Origin: Salinisphaera sp049568105
GTDB taxonomy: Bacteria; Pseudomonadota; Gammaproteobacteria; Nevskiales; Salinisphaeraceae
NCBI RefSeq assembly: GCF_049568105.1
Contig: NZ_CP145335.1
Location: 62,001-126,000 of the forward strand
Length of the DNA stretch: 64,000 nucleotides
Reading direction: 5' to 3'
The translations under genes and the position numbers were made by a program. Shown piece by piece: positions 33,298 to 41,294 of the stretch (position 1 is its first letter; every line of letters begins with the position of its first letter). The notes below the pieces were generated by a model. It saw nothing but the letters and a program-made list of their open reading frames with translations, ran no database searches and was not told the DNA's origin.

Positions 33298-34173
33298 CTA
33301 GTGGCGGGCTCGCTGATTGAGGTATTCGGTCAGCGCGAAGCCGGCCAGTAGCCAAAAGGCACCGACCAGCAAGCCGGCGGCCACGTCGCTGGCGTAATGT
33401 ACCGACAACAGCATACGGCTGAAGGCGATGGTCGCGATCAGCGCGCTTGCCCAGTAGCCGAGTTCGAAACGCAGCGCCGGACTGGTCAGGTTGCGGCCGA
33501 TGGCATAGGCGATGAAGCCATAGACCGCCATGGCGCCCGTGGCATGGCCGCTGGGAAACGACGGCGTTACGGCACTGGCAAATGTCAGAAAGTCGGGCCG
33601 ATCGCGATCGATAGCGTATTTGCCGACATAGGTCAGCGCCTGGGAGCCGAGCACGGTCAGCATCAGCCCAGGGATGAAGCGATGTCGACGGTCGGACCAT
33701 AGAAACGCCGCCGAGACCAGCACGACCGCGAGTAGGGTCATGATGTCGGCCAGATGCGTGATCTTGGCGAACACATGCAACAACTCGTCGTTGCGTATCG
33801 GCGCCAGCGCCGCGTTGATCTGACGATCCATGGTCACGATCTGTTCGCCTTCGATCACATCTTCGGCCAGATCGCTGCCCAACGAAACCAGATAGGCCGC
33901 CAACAGTACGATCAGGCTCAACGGCAGGCCGGTGAAGCGATCGGTCGCAAAACGCGCGGCCAGCCAGCTGCAGGTGCGTGGGAAACGGGCCACCACGGTG
34001 TCGACCAAACGTTGTCGACCGGGCACACGACGCGCCGAATGCAATGCAATCCGGCCGGTCTGTGGCGTGATCCAGCAGGCAAAACGCCAAATGAGACCGG
34101 CCAGTAAGCGGCCGATAAACAAGGCTCCGACGATCAACAGGGTCAGCCACCAAAAGGACAGTGGATCGTTCAC
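33298..34173 (-). CDS. PAP2 family membrane phosphatase
   Basis: A 291-residue integral membrane protein. The three phosphatase motifs are KYAIDRDRPD, PSFPSGHATGA and SRMLLSVHYASDV (all in the last 100 residues), with the catalytic histidines in the second and third. It would remove phosphate from lipid phosphates such as phosphatidate or undecaprenyl pyrophosphate on the periplasmic side. The N-terminal 100 residues add two or three helices not common to the shortest members. The GTG at 34173 is used as start; a TTG two codons upstream is equally possible. Confidence 0.87.
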   Translation of the reverse strand: MNDPLSFWWLTLLIVGALFIGRLLAGLIWRFACWITPQTGRIALHSARRVPGRQRLVDTVVARFPRTCSWLAARFATDRFTGLPLSLIVLLAAYLVSLGSDLAEDVIEGEQIVTMDRQINAALAPIRNDELLHVFAKITHLADIMTLLAVVLVSAAFLWSDRRHRFIPGLMLTVLGSQALTYVGKYAIDRDRPDFLTFASAVTPSFPSGHATGAMAVYGFIAYAIGRNLTSPALRFELGYWASALIATIAFSRMLLSVHYASDVAAGLLVGAFWLLAGFALTEYLNQRARH

Positions 34174-34301
34174 GGGCAACTCGCTTCGCTCAGTGAGCGG
34201 ACCAGTATACGGATCCCGCGTGCGTAACCGGTTTGTTAAGCTGCGCCGCGGACGGCGTTCGTTTGGTCGTCGATGATTATTGGGGAAACCACATCTCTTC
34301 C

Positions 34302-35153
34302 ATGCAGGTCGTGCGAGTGACCGTGCGCTGGCTGGCTCGTATCGGCTACGGTGCGCGCGGTCTGGTGTATCTATTTTTCGGCATCCTGGCGCTGCGCGCC
34401 GCCTGGGAGCTGTCCGAAGCCGAGGATGTCCGCGGCACCTTGGTGGCGCTGCACGGCGAACCCGGCGGCCAGATTACGCTGCTCGTATTGGCGGCCGGCC
34501 TGAGCGCCTACGGCTTCTGGCGTTTCGTGCAGGCGGTATTGGATGTCGACCGGCATGGCTGGGGCCCGGGAGCACTGGCGGTACGGGGGGCGCTGCTGGT
34601 CAGCGCGGCCAGCCATGGTTCACTGGCCTGGGTCGGCTTCAAGCTGGCCATGAGCTGGTCCAGCGATCCGCAGGGCCAGCCTATCCAGCATGCCGTGGCG
34701 ACGACCCTGGAGTGGCCCTACGGCCGAGAGCTGGTGGTGTTGCTGGGGACCGCCATCGCCGGCGCGGGCGTTGCACATCTCTATAAAGCCGCGGTCGGCG
34801 GTTTTCGCAAATGGTTCGAGGCCGGACCGCGAGCCATGTGCTGGATCGATCCGGTCAGCCGCATCGGACTGACGGCACGCGGACTGCTGTTCATCGGCGT
34901 AGGCGGATTCGTGATCTATTCGGCGATTACACTTGACCCCAGCGATAGCAAAGATGTGCAGGGCCTGTTGGTCTGGGTGCAGCAGCATGTCTATGGTCGG
35001 GTAGTGCTGGCCGTCTGGGCGGCCGGTGTGATGCTGTTCGGCTGCTATAGCATGATCGAAGCTTTCGTGCGCCGGGTCGGCCTTAGCCCGAGCTCGATGA
35101 GCAGCTTGAACGATACGGCCAACAGGCCAGCCGGTGGCCGGGCTGCGGTCTAG
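34302..35153 (+). CDS. DUF1206 membrane protein
   Basis: A 283-residue protein with six helices in three repeats of about 70-80 residues. The repeat starts are WLARIGYGARGLVYLFFGIL, VRGALLVSAASHGSLAWVGF and PVSRIGLTARGLLFIGVGGF; the first and third share an xRIGxxARGLxxxxxG pattern typical of DUF1206. Function unknown. The ATG was chosen because homology begins there. Its stop codon TAG and the queA stop (reverse strand) share the same four bases CTAG. Confidence 0.85.
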   Translation: MQVVRVTVRWLARIGYGARGLVYLFFGILALRAAWELSEAEDVRGTLVALHGEPGGQITLLVLAAGLSAYGFWRFVQAVLDVDRHGWGPGALAVRGALLVSAASHGSLAWVGFKLAMSWSSDPQGQPIQHAVATTLEWPYGRELVVLLGTAIAGAGVAHLYKAAVGGFRKWFEAGPRAMCWIDPVSRIGLTARGLLFIGVGGFVIYSAITLDPSDSKDVQGLLVWVQQHVYGRVVLAVWAAGVMLFGCYSMIEAFVRRVGLSPSSMSSLNDTANRPAGGRAAV

Positions 35154-36175
35154 GCAATCAACATCGCATCGCCATAGCTCAAAAACCGATAGCCGCTGCG
35201 CACAGCATGGGCATAGGCAGCCAGTACCGCCTCTCGCCCGGCGAAGGCCGAGATCAGCATCAACAGGCTGGATTGCGGCTCGTGGAAGTTGGTGAAGATC
35301 GCATCTACGGCATGAAAGCTGTCGCCGGGCTTTAGAAACAACTGGGTTTCGCCGGTATAAGGCAGCAGTTGTCCCTGGCCAGCCTGGGCGGCGGTCTCCA
35401 GGCTGCGGACTGCGGTGGTGCCGACCGCGATCACCCGGCCACCGGCGGCCCGGGCTGCGTTGGCTTGTTCGCAGACCGAGGCCGGGACATTCACCCGCTC
35501 GGCATGCAGGCTCTGCTGGCGCACATCGCCTTCGCGCAATCGCTGGTAGGTGCCCGAGCCGACATGCAAGGTCACCGTGCCGAAGGAGACCCCCAGGGCA
35601 GCCAGGCTGTCCAGCAATGGCCGATCGAAATGGAGCCCGGCGGTCGGGGCTGCGACTGCGCCTTCGTGGCGCGCCCAGACGGTCTGATAACGCTCGCGAT
35701 CGGCCAGCTCGTCGGCGCGTCGGATATACGGCGGTAGCGGCATGTGGCCATGCGCATCCAGCAGGTCATGGACCGAGGCAGCGGCGCCGGCCAGGGCCAG
35801 CGTATACAGCTCGCCTTCGCGGGCGACCACCCGTAGTTCGAAGTCGCCGATCGCGATCGTGGCTTCGGCCCGCGGCGGCTTGTTGGCCTTGATCTTGGCC
35901 GTCAGCCGGCCGCTGTCCAGAATGCGCTCGAGCATGACCTCAACGGCGCCGCCGGTTGCCTTGTATCCGTGCAGACGCGCTGCCAGTACCCGGGTATCGT
36001 TGAACACCAGTAGGTCGTTCGGACGCAGTAGATCGACCAGATCAGTGACCTGGCGATCGCCGATTTGGCCACTGGCGCGCTCGAGGGCGAGCAGGCGCGA
36101 GGCCCGCCGTTCGCTCAGCGGCGCCTGAGCGATCGAGGTCTCGGGCAGATCGTAGTCGAAATCGCGCTTGTCCAT
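35150..36175 (-). CDS. queA: S-adenosylmethionine:tRNA ribosyltransferase-isomerase
   Basis: A 341-residue enzyme of normal length for QueA. It starts DFDYDLPETSIAQAPLSERR and contains the family motifs VFNDTRVLAARL, VAAPTAGLHFD and LFLKPGDSFHAVDAIFTNFH, then PQSSLLMLISAFAG. It transfers the ribosyl part of SAM to preQ1 in tRNA, giving epoxyqueuosine. The usual partner tgt is not next to it in this window. It overlaps the DUF1206 gene by four bases, end to end. Confidence 0.96.
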   Translation of the reverse strand: MDKRDFDYDLPETSIAQAPLSERRASRLLALERASGQIGDRQVTDLVDLLRPNDLLVFNDTRVLAARLHGYKATGGAVEVMLERILDSGRLTAKIKANKPPRAEATIAIGDFELRVVAREGELYTLALAGAAASVHDLLDAHGHMPLPPYIRRADELADRERYQTVWARHEGAVAAPTAGLHFDRPLLDSLAALGVSFGTVTLHVGSGTYQRLREGDVRQQSLHAERVNVPASVCEQANAARAAGGRVIAVGTTAVRSLETAAQAGQGQLLPYTGETQLFLKPGDSFHAVDAIFTNFHEPQSSLLMLISAFAGREAVLAAYAHAVRSGYRFLSYGDAMLIA

Positions 36176-36261
36176 GCTCGCTTCACCGGTCGGAAGCCGC
36201 GAATTGTGGCGTCACCGCGCCGAGCCGGCAAGCCAGCCCAGCGCGGTGGTGACGTTGCGGT

Positions 36262-36888
36262 ATGATCGAAAACATGCTGCATCTGTACGAATACGAAGGC
36301 TGTCCGTTCTGTCGAGGGGTGCGCCAAGCGCTGGCTGCACTCAGCCTCGACAGCATCGTGTTTCCCTGCCCACGTGGCGGTCGGCGCTTTCGGCCGCAGG
36401 CCGAGGCCGTCGGCGGCCGGCAGCAGTTCCCACTGCTGGTCGATACTGCGACGAATACCGTGCAGTATGAATCGAGAGACATCATCGGCTATTTGCAGAA
36501 CCGCTACGCCGAGGCGGCGCTCGCGCCGCCGGGCATCGGCGAACTCGGCGCGGCCGCCGAGACCGAGCTTGCTGGGCTGTCGGGGATGCAGCTGCCGGGT
36601 GCGAGCGGCCGCCGGCCGCCGGCGCGACTGTTCGAACTGTACAATGACGAGGCCAGTGCACCGGCGTATCAGATCCGGGCGCTGCTGGGATTGCTCGAGC
36701 TGCCGTATATTCTTCGAAGTCCGGCCGTGTTGGCCCAGATTGGCGAATTGCCGGGCTGGGTTCGCCGGGCCGCGCCGGAAGCGCTCGATGCTGCGCACCC
36801 GCCGGCCCCGACCTTGATCGACCCCAACACTCAAACCGCCTTGTTCGATGCCGGCAGTATCGCGGCCTATCTGCAGGAACACTATTGA
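36262..36888 (+). CDS. Tandem glutathione S-transferase N-terminal domain protein
   Basis: A 208-residue protein made of two thioredoxin-like GST-N units without the helical C-terminal GST domain. The first (residues 1-80) has the CPFC motif in YEYEGCPFCRGVRQAL and QQFPLLVD with the cis-proline. The second (about 115-205) starts ARLFELYNDEASAPAYQIRA and ends TALFDAGSIAAYLQEHY, lacking cysteines at the active position. The first unit is glutaredoxin-like and could bind glutathione. Physiological role unknown. Confidence 0.8.
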   Translation: MIENMLHLYEYEGCPFCRGVRQALAALSLDSIVFPCPRGGRRFRPQAEAVGGRQQFPLLVDTATNTVQYESRDIIGYLQNRYAEAALAPPGIGELGAAAETELAGLSGMQLPGASGRRPPARLFELYNDEASAPAYQIRALLGLLELPYILRSPAVLAQIGELPGWVRRAAPEALDAAHPPAPTLIDPNTQTALFDAGSIAAYLQEHY

Positions 36889-36926
36889 ACCGGTACGGCG
36901 CCGTCGTTGCGGTGCAGGAGAGGATA

Positions 36927-37340
36927 ATGCGCATCCCGAAACGATCGATTGGATGGTTGGCGCCGGTGTTGTTGCTGGCCGGCTGTGCCAACCAAAAGCC
37001 GGTGCTGTATGCCCAGGGTGGCTCGCCGGCCGGCGGCGACCAGGCGATTTCGGCCTGTATGGATCAGGCCCGGGCGGCCGGCCTGGATTATTCCAAAGGC
37101 CATGGCCAGACTGCGCGCAAGACCGTCGAGCGCGGCGCCGTCGGCGGCGCCGGCGGCGCTGTGGGCGGCGCGATCTACGGCGATGCAGCTCGCGGGGCGG
37201 CCGCCGGTGCCGCCGGCAGTGTCGCGGCCGGCCTGGTCAGCGATATGTTCCACCGCGATTCGAGCCCGGCGCCGGCTTATCGGTCCTATGTCGATCGCTG
37301 CCTGCGCGATCGTGGCTATCGCCCAGTCGGCTGGCAGTAG
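36927..37340 (+). CDS. Glycine-zipper lipoprotein of unknown function
   Basis: A 137-residue protein. The lipobox LLLAGC puts the lipidated cysteine at residue 20. The middle is rich in small residues (GAVGGAGGAVGGAIYGDAAR, then GAAAGAAG), a glycine-zipper that may insert into membranes or self-assemble. One cysteine (ISACMDQAR) and another near the end (DRCLRDRGY) may pair. The start with GGAGAGG upstream was chosen. It resembles small YMGG/glycine-zipper lipoproteins. Confidence 0.75.
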   Translation: MRIPKRSIGWLAPVLLLAGCANQKPVLYAQGGSPAGGDQAISACMDQARAAGLDYSKGHGQTARKTVERGAVGGAGGAVGGAIYGDAARGAAAGAAGSVAAGLVSDMFHRDSSPAPAYRSYVDRCLRDRGYRPVGWQ

Positions 37341-37688
37341 CAGGGCGCGCCGCAGGCCGTAACGGCCGTGCCGGACCCGACAAGGGGGCAATGCGCGGCG
37401 GATTACCGCTTATGGCGCGTTGCGCGTTGACTCTTGGCCGGCCACCATCGGCGAGTCTACGCCAAGCCCGTGCTGGACAAATGACGATGAACGGCCCGAT
37501 GCGGTATCGCGAACGTCGCCTCGTCAGCGAGCCACGACCGGGCATGGCGCGGCCTTTCGGCTTTGGCCGGCGCTAGCCAATCAACCCCAGGCGTTCTGCG
37601 GCGTTGCCCGGCTCGATCGTGGCCCGCCGTGGTCAGCGGTGCGTGCCTTGGAGCACACGATCGGCGGACGCCCACATGCCACGCCTAA
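37341..37688. other. Intergenic stretch upstream of mscL, no gene seen
   Basis: No coding frame is supported. The mscL promoter is expected in the right part. The last bases merge into a repeat-family end (37689-37703). Confidence 0.35.
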
Positions 37689-37703
37689 GAAACTTCAACA
37701 GGC
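37689..37703. repeat. Solo end of a type 1 repeat element before mscL
   Basis: GAAACTTCAACAGGC matches the right end of the elements at 1973, 25977 and 41022. A matching left end could not be found. The fragment ends 13 bp before the mscL start codon, so the mscL ribosome-binding site (GGGA) lies right at its border. Confidence 0.45.
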
Positions 37704-37716
37704 TCTGGGAACACGA

Positions 37717-38145
37717 ATGAGTTTATGGCGCGAATTCAAAGGTTTCGCCGTACGCGGTAACGTCATCGACCTGGCGGTCGGGGTAGTCGTAGGTGGCGCC
37801 TTTGGCAAGATCGTGACCTCGCTGGTCAACGACATCATCACGCCACCACTGGGACTATTGATCGGCGGCGTGGATTTCGCGAATCTCAAGTTCACCCTGC
37901 GACGGGCGACCGAGCAGGCGCCGGCGGTCACGCTCAACTACGGCAGCTTCGTTCAGACGGTGATCAATTTCCTGATCATCGCCTTCGCGATCTTCGTAGT
38001 GGTACGTCTGCTCAATCGACTCAAGCGCCAGGAGGCCGCGCAGCCCAGCCTGCCGCCGGCCCCCTCGCGCGAAGAAGTCCTGTTGACCGAAATTCGCGAT
38101 GCACTACGCGAGCGCGGTTCATCGTCACACGCGAACCGCGACTAA
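37717..38145 (+). CDS. mscL: Large-conductance mechanosensitive channel
   Basis: A 142-residue protein. The amphipathic N-terminal helix MSLWREFKGFAVRGNVIDL is followed by the pore helix VGVVVGGAFGKIVTSLVNDI, then the periplasmic loop, the second helix FLIIAFAIFVVVRLLNRL and a charged C-terminal helix. E. coli MscL has 136 residues. It opens under membrane tension to release solutes on osmotic downshock. Residues before the methionine at 37717 are not protein-like. Confidence 0.97.
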   Translation: MSLWREFKGFAVRGNVIDLAVGVVVGGAFGKIVTSLVNDIITPPLGLLIGGVDFANLKFTLRRATEQAPAVTLNYGSFVQTVINFLIIAFAIFVVVRLLNRLKRQEAAQPSLPPAPSREEVLLTEIRDALRERGSSSHANRD

Positions 38146-38198
38146 AGCGATCGGCCAGCAACGACCGGCCCGGCTTTTCGACCAGTCCAGCCGGTCGT

Positions 38199-38645
38199 TC
38201 AGGCCAGTCGGCGGGCCCAGAATTCCAGTGCGCCGCGATAGGCTAGGCGCATTTTCTGGGCCAGGACCGCCGCCGTGAATTCGGCGCCGACCGGCGTGGT
38301 GCCCCGCAGTCGGGAGGTCCAGTGGACCCGGGTACGGTTGCCGTTGCTGCCGAGCGGCTGGAGCATGATGCGCGCGCCGATGTGATCGATCGGCAACGGG
38401 CATTCGACGATCCGATAGCCTAGCGATTCACCCGGTTTGTATTCCGTGATCTGTTCGACGAACCGCATGCCGGGCAATTGGATGACCCGTTCGGCACCAA
38501 TCCCGCCGGGCTCGTTTTCGCCCGGCGTACGCAGCCATGCCGCGCGCACGCCCGGCAGGCTCGTATAGCCGGCGTGATCGGCGATGACGTCGAAGATCGT
38601 GGCCGCATCGGCTTCGAAATCGCGGCAGACGTGGAGCGTTTGCAT
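38199..38645 (-). CDS. SRPBCC (START-like) family protein
   Basis: A 148-residue protein with the Bet v1-like fold: VCRDFEADAATIFDVIADHA at the start, the central WLRTPGENEPGGIGAERVIQ and the C-terminal helix AAVLAQKMRLAYRGALEFWARR. Polyketide-cyclase-like members have this layout and bind hydrophobic ligands. The ligand is not known. The start is the ATG at 38645; the frame further upstream is not protein-like. Confidence 0.8.
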   Translation of the reverse strand: MQTLHVCRDFEADAATIFDVIADHAGYTSLPGVRAAWLRTPGENEPGGIGAERVIQLPGMRFVEQITEYKPGESLGYRIVECPLPIDHIGARIMLQPLGSNGNRTRVHWTSRLRGTTPVGAEFTAAVLAQKMRLAYRGALEFWARRLA

Positions 38646-38775
38646 GATTCGACTCGCCTCAAAAGAAGCGCATCCTAGCGCGTTTACGCCGTCTCTGTCG
38701 TCGTTGGGCGCATGTTGCAGCTTCGGTAGCCGCGCTAGACTGATGCTTAAACCCCCACTGTGATGGACGGATGGC

Positions 38776-39219
38776 ATGAGTATGGTGACCACAACGACCC
38801 GCGCGCTGGCCGTGATCGCGGTGGCCGGTCTGCTGGCGGCGTGCATGAATCAGCCGCCGGAGCCGCGTCATCCCGGGCCATATAACGACCCAGTGGATGC
38901 CTTCGACGCGGTGGACACCCCCTACGACCCAAATAGTGCCTCCGGCCCGGGGCATCCGCTGTCCGACGATATCGCCCATCTGCGCGATGCACGCGAAGCC
39001 TATGAACACAGCCAGGCGGTCCAGGCGGCCCGACTGCGCGATCAGCAAAAACGCTGTCGGAACACGCCGGGCGCCAAGCTCGTGCACATCAACGATGGCT
39101 CGGGCGATCCCGATGCCGTCTATTGCCAGATGCCGGCCGGCAGCAACGGACAGGGCCAACCGGTCCAAGGCTCGAACCAGAATTCGAGCCAGGGCGGAGC
39201 GCCCAGCGACCGTCAGTAG
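38776..39219 (+). CDS. Putative lipoprotein, unknown family
   Basis: A 147-residue protein. The signal is MSMVTTTTRALAVIAVAG and the lipobox LLAAC puts the lipidated cysteine at residue 23. The mature part is polar, with a helix (AHLRDAREAYEHSQAVQAAR) and a low-complexity end rich in Gly, Gln and Asn. No domain was recognised. It is near selO but has its own spacing of 57 bp. Confidence 0.7.
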   Translation: MSMVTTTTRALAVIAVAGLLAACMNQPPEPRHPGPYNDPVDAFDAVDTPYDPNSASGPGHPLSDDIAHLRDAREAYEHSQAVQAARLRDQQKRCRNTPGAKLVHINDGSGDPDAVYCQMPAGSNGQGQPVQGSNQNSSQGGAPSDRQ

Positions 39220-39276
39220 TCATCGACTGGTCCGGGGCGGGTTGTCCGGGCGCACCGGCATCACCATTTCTCTAAT

Positions 39277-40788
39277 ATGAGCGTGGTAACTGAACAATCC
39301 GATCTGTGGGCGCTGGACTGGCGTAATCGTGCGGCAGCGATGGGCATGCCTTGGTATGCGCCGCAGCAGCCGAGCGCGATCGAGGCCCCGTATCCAGTGG
39401 CTTTCAACGACGATGTCGCAGCGCTGCTGGATATCGATGCCGAACGCGCCCGCCGCGAAGGCTATGCCGAGGTACTGTCCGGCAATCGGCTGCCGCCCGG
39501 TGCCGAGCCGGTCGCCCATCGCTACGGTGGCCACCAGTTCGGTATCTGGGCCGGCCAGTTGGGCGACGGCCGAGCGATCACGCTCGGCGATATGGTCAAT
39601 GCCCGCGGCCAGGTCTACGACATTCAACTCAAGGGAGCGGGCAAGACACCGTATTCGCGCTTTGCCGACGGACGTGCGGTACTGCGTTCGACCATCCGCG
39701 AGTATCTGGGCAGCGAGGCGTTGGCCGGGCTCGGCATTCCGACCACCCGGGCGCTGGCAATCGTCGGCAGTGATGCGCCGGTGTATCGAGAAACCGTGGA
39801 AACCTCGGCTATTCTGACCCGGGTCGCGCCCTCGCTGGTGCGCTTCGGCAGCTTCGAGATGCTGTTCTACGATCGCCGTTTCGACGATCTGGCGCCGCTG
39901 GCCGACGCGGTGATCCAGCACCATCATCCCGAGCTCGCTGCGATCGAAAACGATTACGAACGCTATCGTGCCTGGGTGGTTCGGGTCATCGAGTTGACCG
40001 CGTCGTTGATCGCCGACTGGCAGGCGGTCGGTTTCTGCCATGGCGTATTGAATACCGACAATATGTCGGTGCTGGGTCTGACCCTGGACTATGGCCCGTT
40101 CGGTTTTATGGACAGCTTCGATCCGGACTGGATCTGCAACCATACCGACGAAGCCGGGCGCTATACCTATAACCGGCAGCCGGCGATCGGGTTATGGAAT
40201 CTCGGCCGGTTCGTACAGGCGATCCTGCCCTTGCTGGCCGAAGAGCCGGACGCTGCGGTCGAGATCGGCCAGAATCTGCTCGAGGATTATCGCAGTGCCT
40301 ATGATCGGGCCTATCAAGCCCGCATGCAGGCCAAGCTGGGGCTGGTCGAGGCCGCCGAGGGCGATGCCGAGCTGGTGGCCTCCCTGCTCAAGCTGATGGC
40401 CCGGGACGGCGCCGATTTCACCCGCAGTTTTCGGGCGCTGGGTGAGGTCTCGGCTGCGCCTTCGGCGAGCGCGGCGCCGTTTATCGACGAGTTCGTCGAT
40501 CGCGAAGGCGCCGAAGCCTGGCTGGCCGATTGGCGGGCGCGACTGGGTGAGGCCGAGGCCGACGATGCTGCGCGCCGTGTTCGGATGCACTTGGTCAACC
40601 CGAAATACATTCTGCGCAATTATCTGGCCCAACACGCCATCGAACGCGCCGAAAACGGCGACTACAGCGAAATCGAGCGTTTGCATGCCATCCTGCGCCG
40701 GCCGTTCGACGAGCAGCCCGAGCATGCCGACTATGCCCGGCTGCCGCCCGATTGGGCGCGCGGACTGGTCTTGAGCTGTTCCTCCTGA
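39277..40788 (+). CDS. selO: Protein adenylyltransferase SelO (YdiU family)
   Basis: A 503-residue pseudokinase-fold enzyme that transfers AMP from ATP to Ser, Thr or Tyr residues. Family segments visible are HRYGGHQFGIWAGQLGDGRA, QLKGAGKTPYSRFADGRAVL, GVLNTDNMSVLGLTLDYGPF and the end NPKYILRNYLAQHAIERAEN. The protein ends in SCSS; animal SelO has selenocysteine in that position and this copy has cysteine C501. It is linked to redox stress by its glutathionylation targets in other bacteria. Confidence 0.95.
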   Translation: MSVVTEQSDLWALDWRNRAAAMGMPWYAPQQPSAIEAPYPVAFNDDVAALLDIDAERARREGYAEVLSGNRLPPGAEPVAHRYGGHQFGIWAGQLGDGRAITLGDMVNARGQVYDIQLKGAGKTPYSRFADGRAVLRSTIREYLGSEALAGLGIPTTRALAIVGSDAPVYRETVETSAILTRVAPSLVRFGSFEMLFYDRRFDDLAPLADAVIQHHHPELAAIENDYERYRAWVVRVIELTASLIADWQAVGFCHGVLNTDNMSVLGLTLDYGPFGFMDSFDPDWICNHTDEAGRYTYNRQPAIGLWNLGRFVQAILPLLAEEPDAAVEIGQNLLEDYRSAYDRAYQARMQAKLGLVEAAEGDAELVASLLKLMARDGADFTRSFRALGEVSAAPSASAAPFIDEFVDREGAEAWLADWRARLGEAEADDAARRVRMHLVNPKYILRNYLAQHAIERAENGDYSEIERLHAILRRPFDEQPEHADYARLPPDWARGLVLSCSS

Positions 40789-40798
40789 ACCACCGGGT

Positions 40799-40824
40799 TC
40801 AGGTTCGAGCCTCAGGTTCGAGCC
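40799..40824. repeat. Two tandem copies of a 13-bp repeat
   Basis: TCAGGTTCGAGCC occurs twice head to tail just after the selO stop. From there to 41017 nothing else is recognised. Confidence 0.6.
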
Positions 40825-41021
40825 ATAGAAATGGTTGTCGTGCCGCTATGCGCCATATCGCAGGGCCGGTATAGCGTTACTGCGCAAGAGCGACCCGGCT
40901 GCCGAGACGCACGCTCGAAGCGGCCTCGTTCTTATCTCGATTGCCCGGCCGGCTGTCTATCCCGGCCAGCCGGGCTAGCCAAGCCAAGACTGCGTTTCGA
41001 GAGAACGCCGTTCGGCGCTAG

Positions 41022-41294
41022 GGCGTGTTGAGGTTTCGTGCGCGTTCGTGCCCAGCGCTGTTTGCAGGGCGGTTGGGCTGCAGGCCAAGGCGCCAGTAGC
41101 GGCATCGGTGCACTACGTCCGTAAGCGGCGACGCTGGATTATGGCCCACTGCCGTTGTTTCGAAGGGTTATGCCCGAAATCGCATCGGGCCGCGTGCCGC
41201 GCCTTGATCGGAGCTCGCCCAGAACCGGCGGCTTGCGGCCGTCTGCCAGGATTTGGGGCGGCAACGCGGCGCTCGGACGAAATCTCAACACGCG
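41022..41294. mobile_element. Best-preserved MITE-like element, flanked by CTAG
   Basis: The element is 273 bp. The left end is GGCGTGTTGAGGTTTCGTG. The right end, reversed, is CGCGTGTTGAGATTTCGTC, so 15 of the first 17 bases match. CTAG occurs at both borders (41018-41021 and 41295-41298), a perfect 4-bp target duplication of the kind made by IS5-group elements. Its right 94 bases are homologous to the right half of the element at 1973-2138. No transposase frame is seen. The right CTAG contains the stop codon of the enoyl-CoA hydratase family gene. Confidence 0.7.

Noticed and set aside
33200..33301. The 94-bp gap between the kef and PAP2 genes is flanked by CTAG on both sides and might be another repeat element.
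   Set aside because: Both CTAG come from TAG stop codons of convergent genes, and the inner ends match the element family only loosely. A simple terminator hairpin explains the content better.
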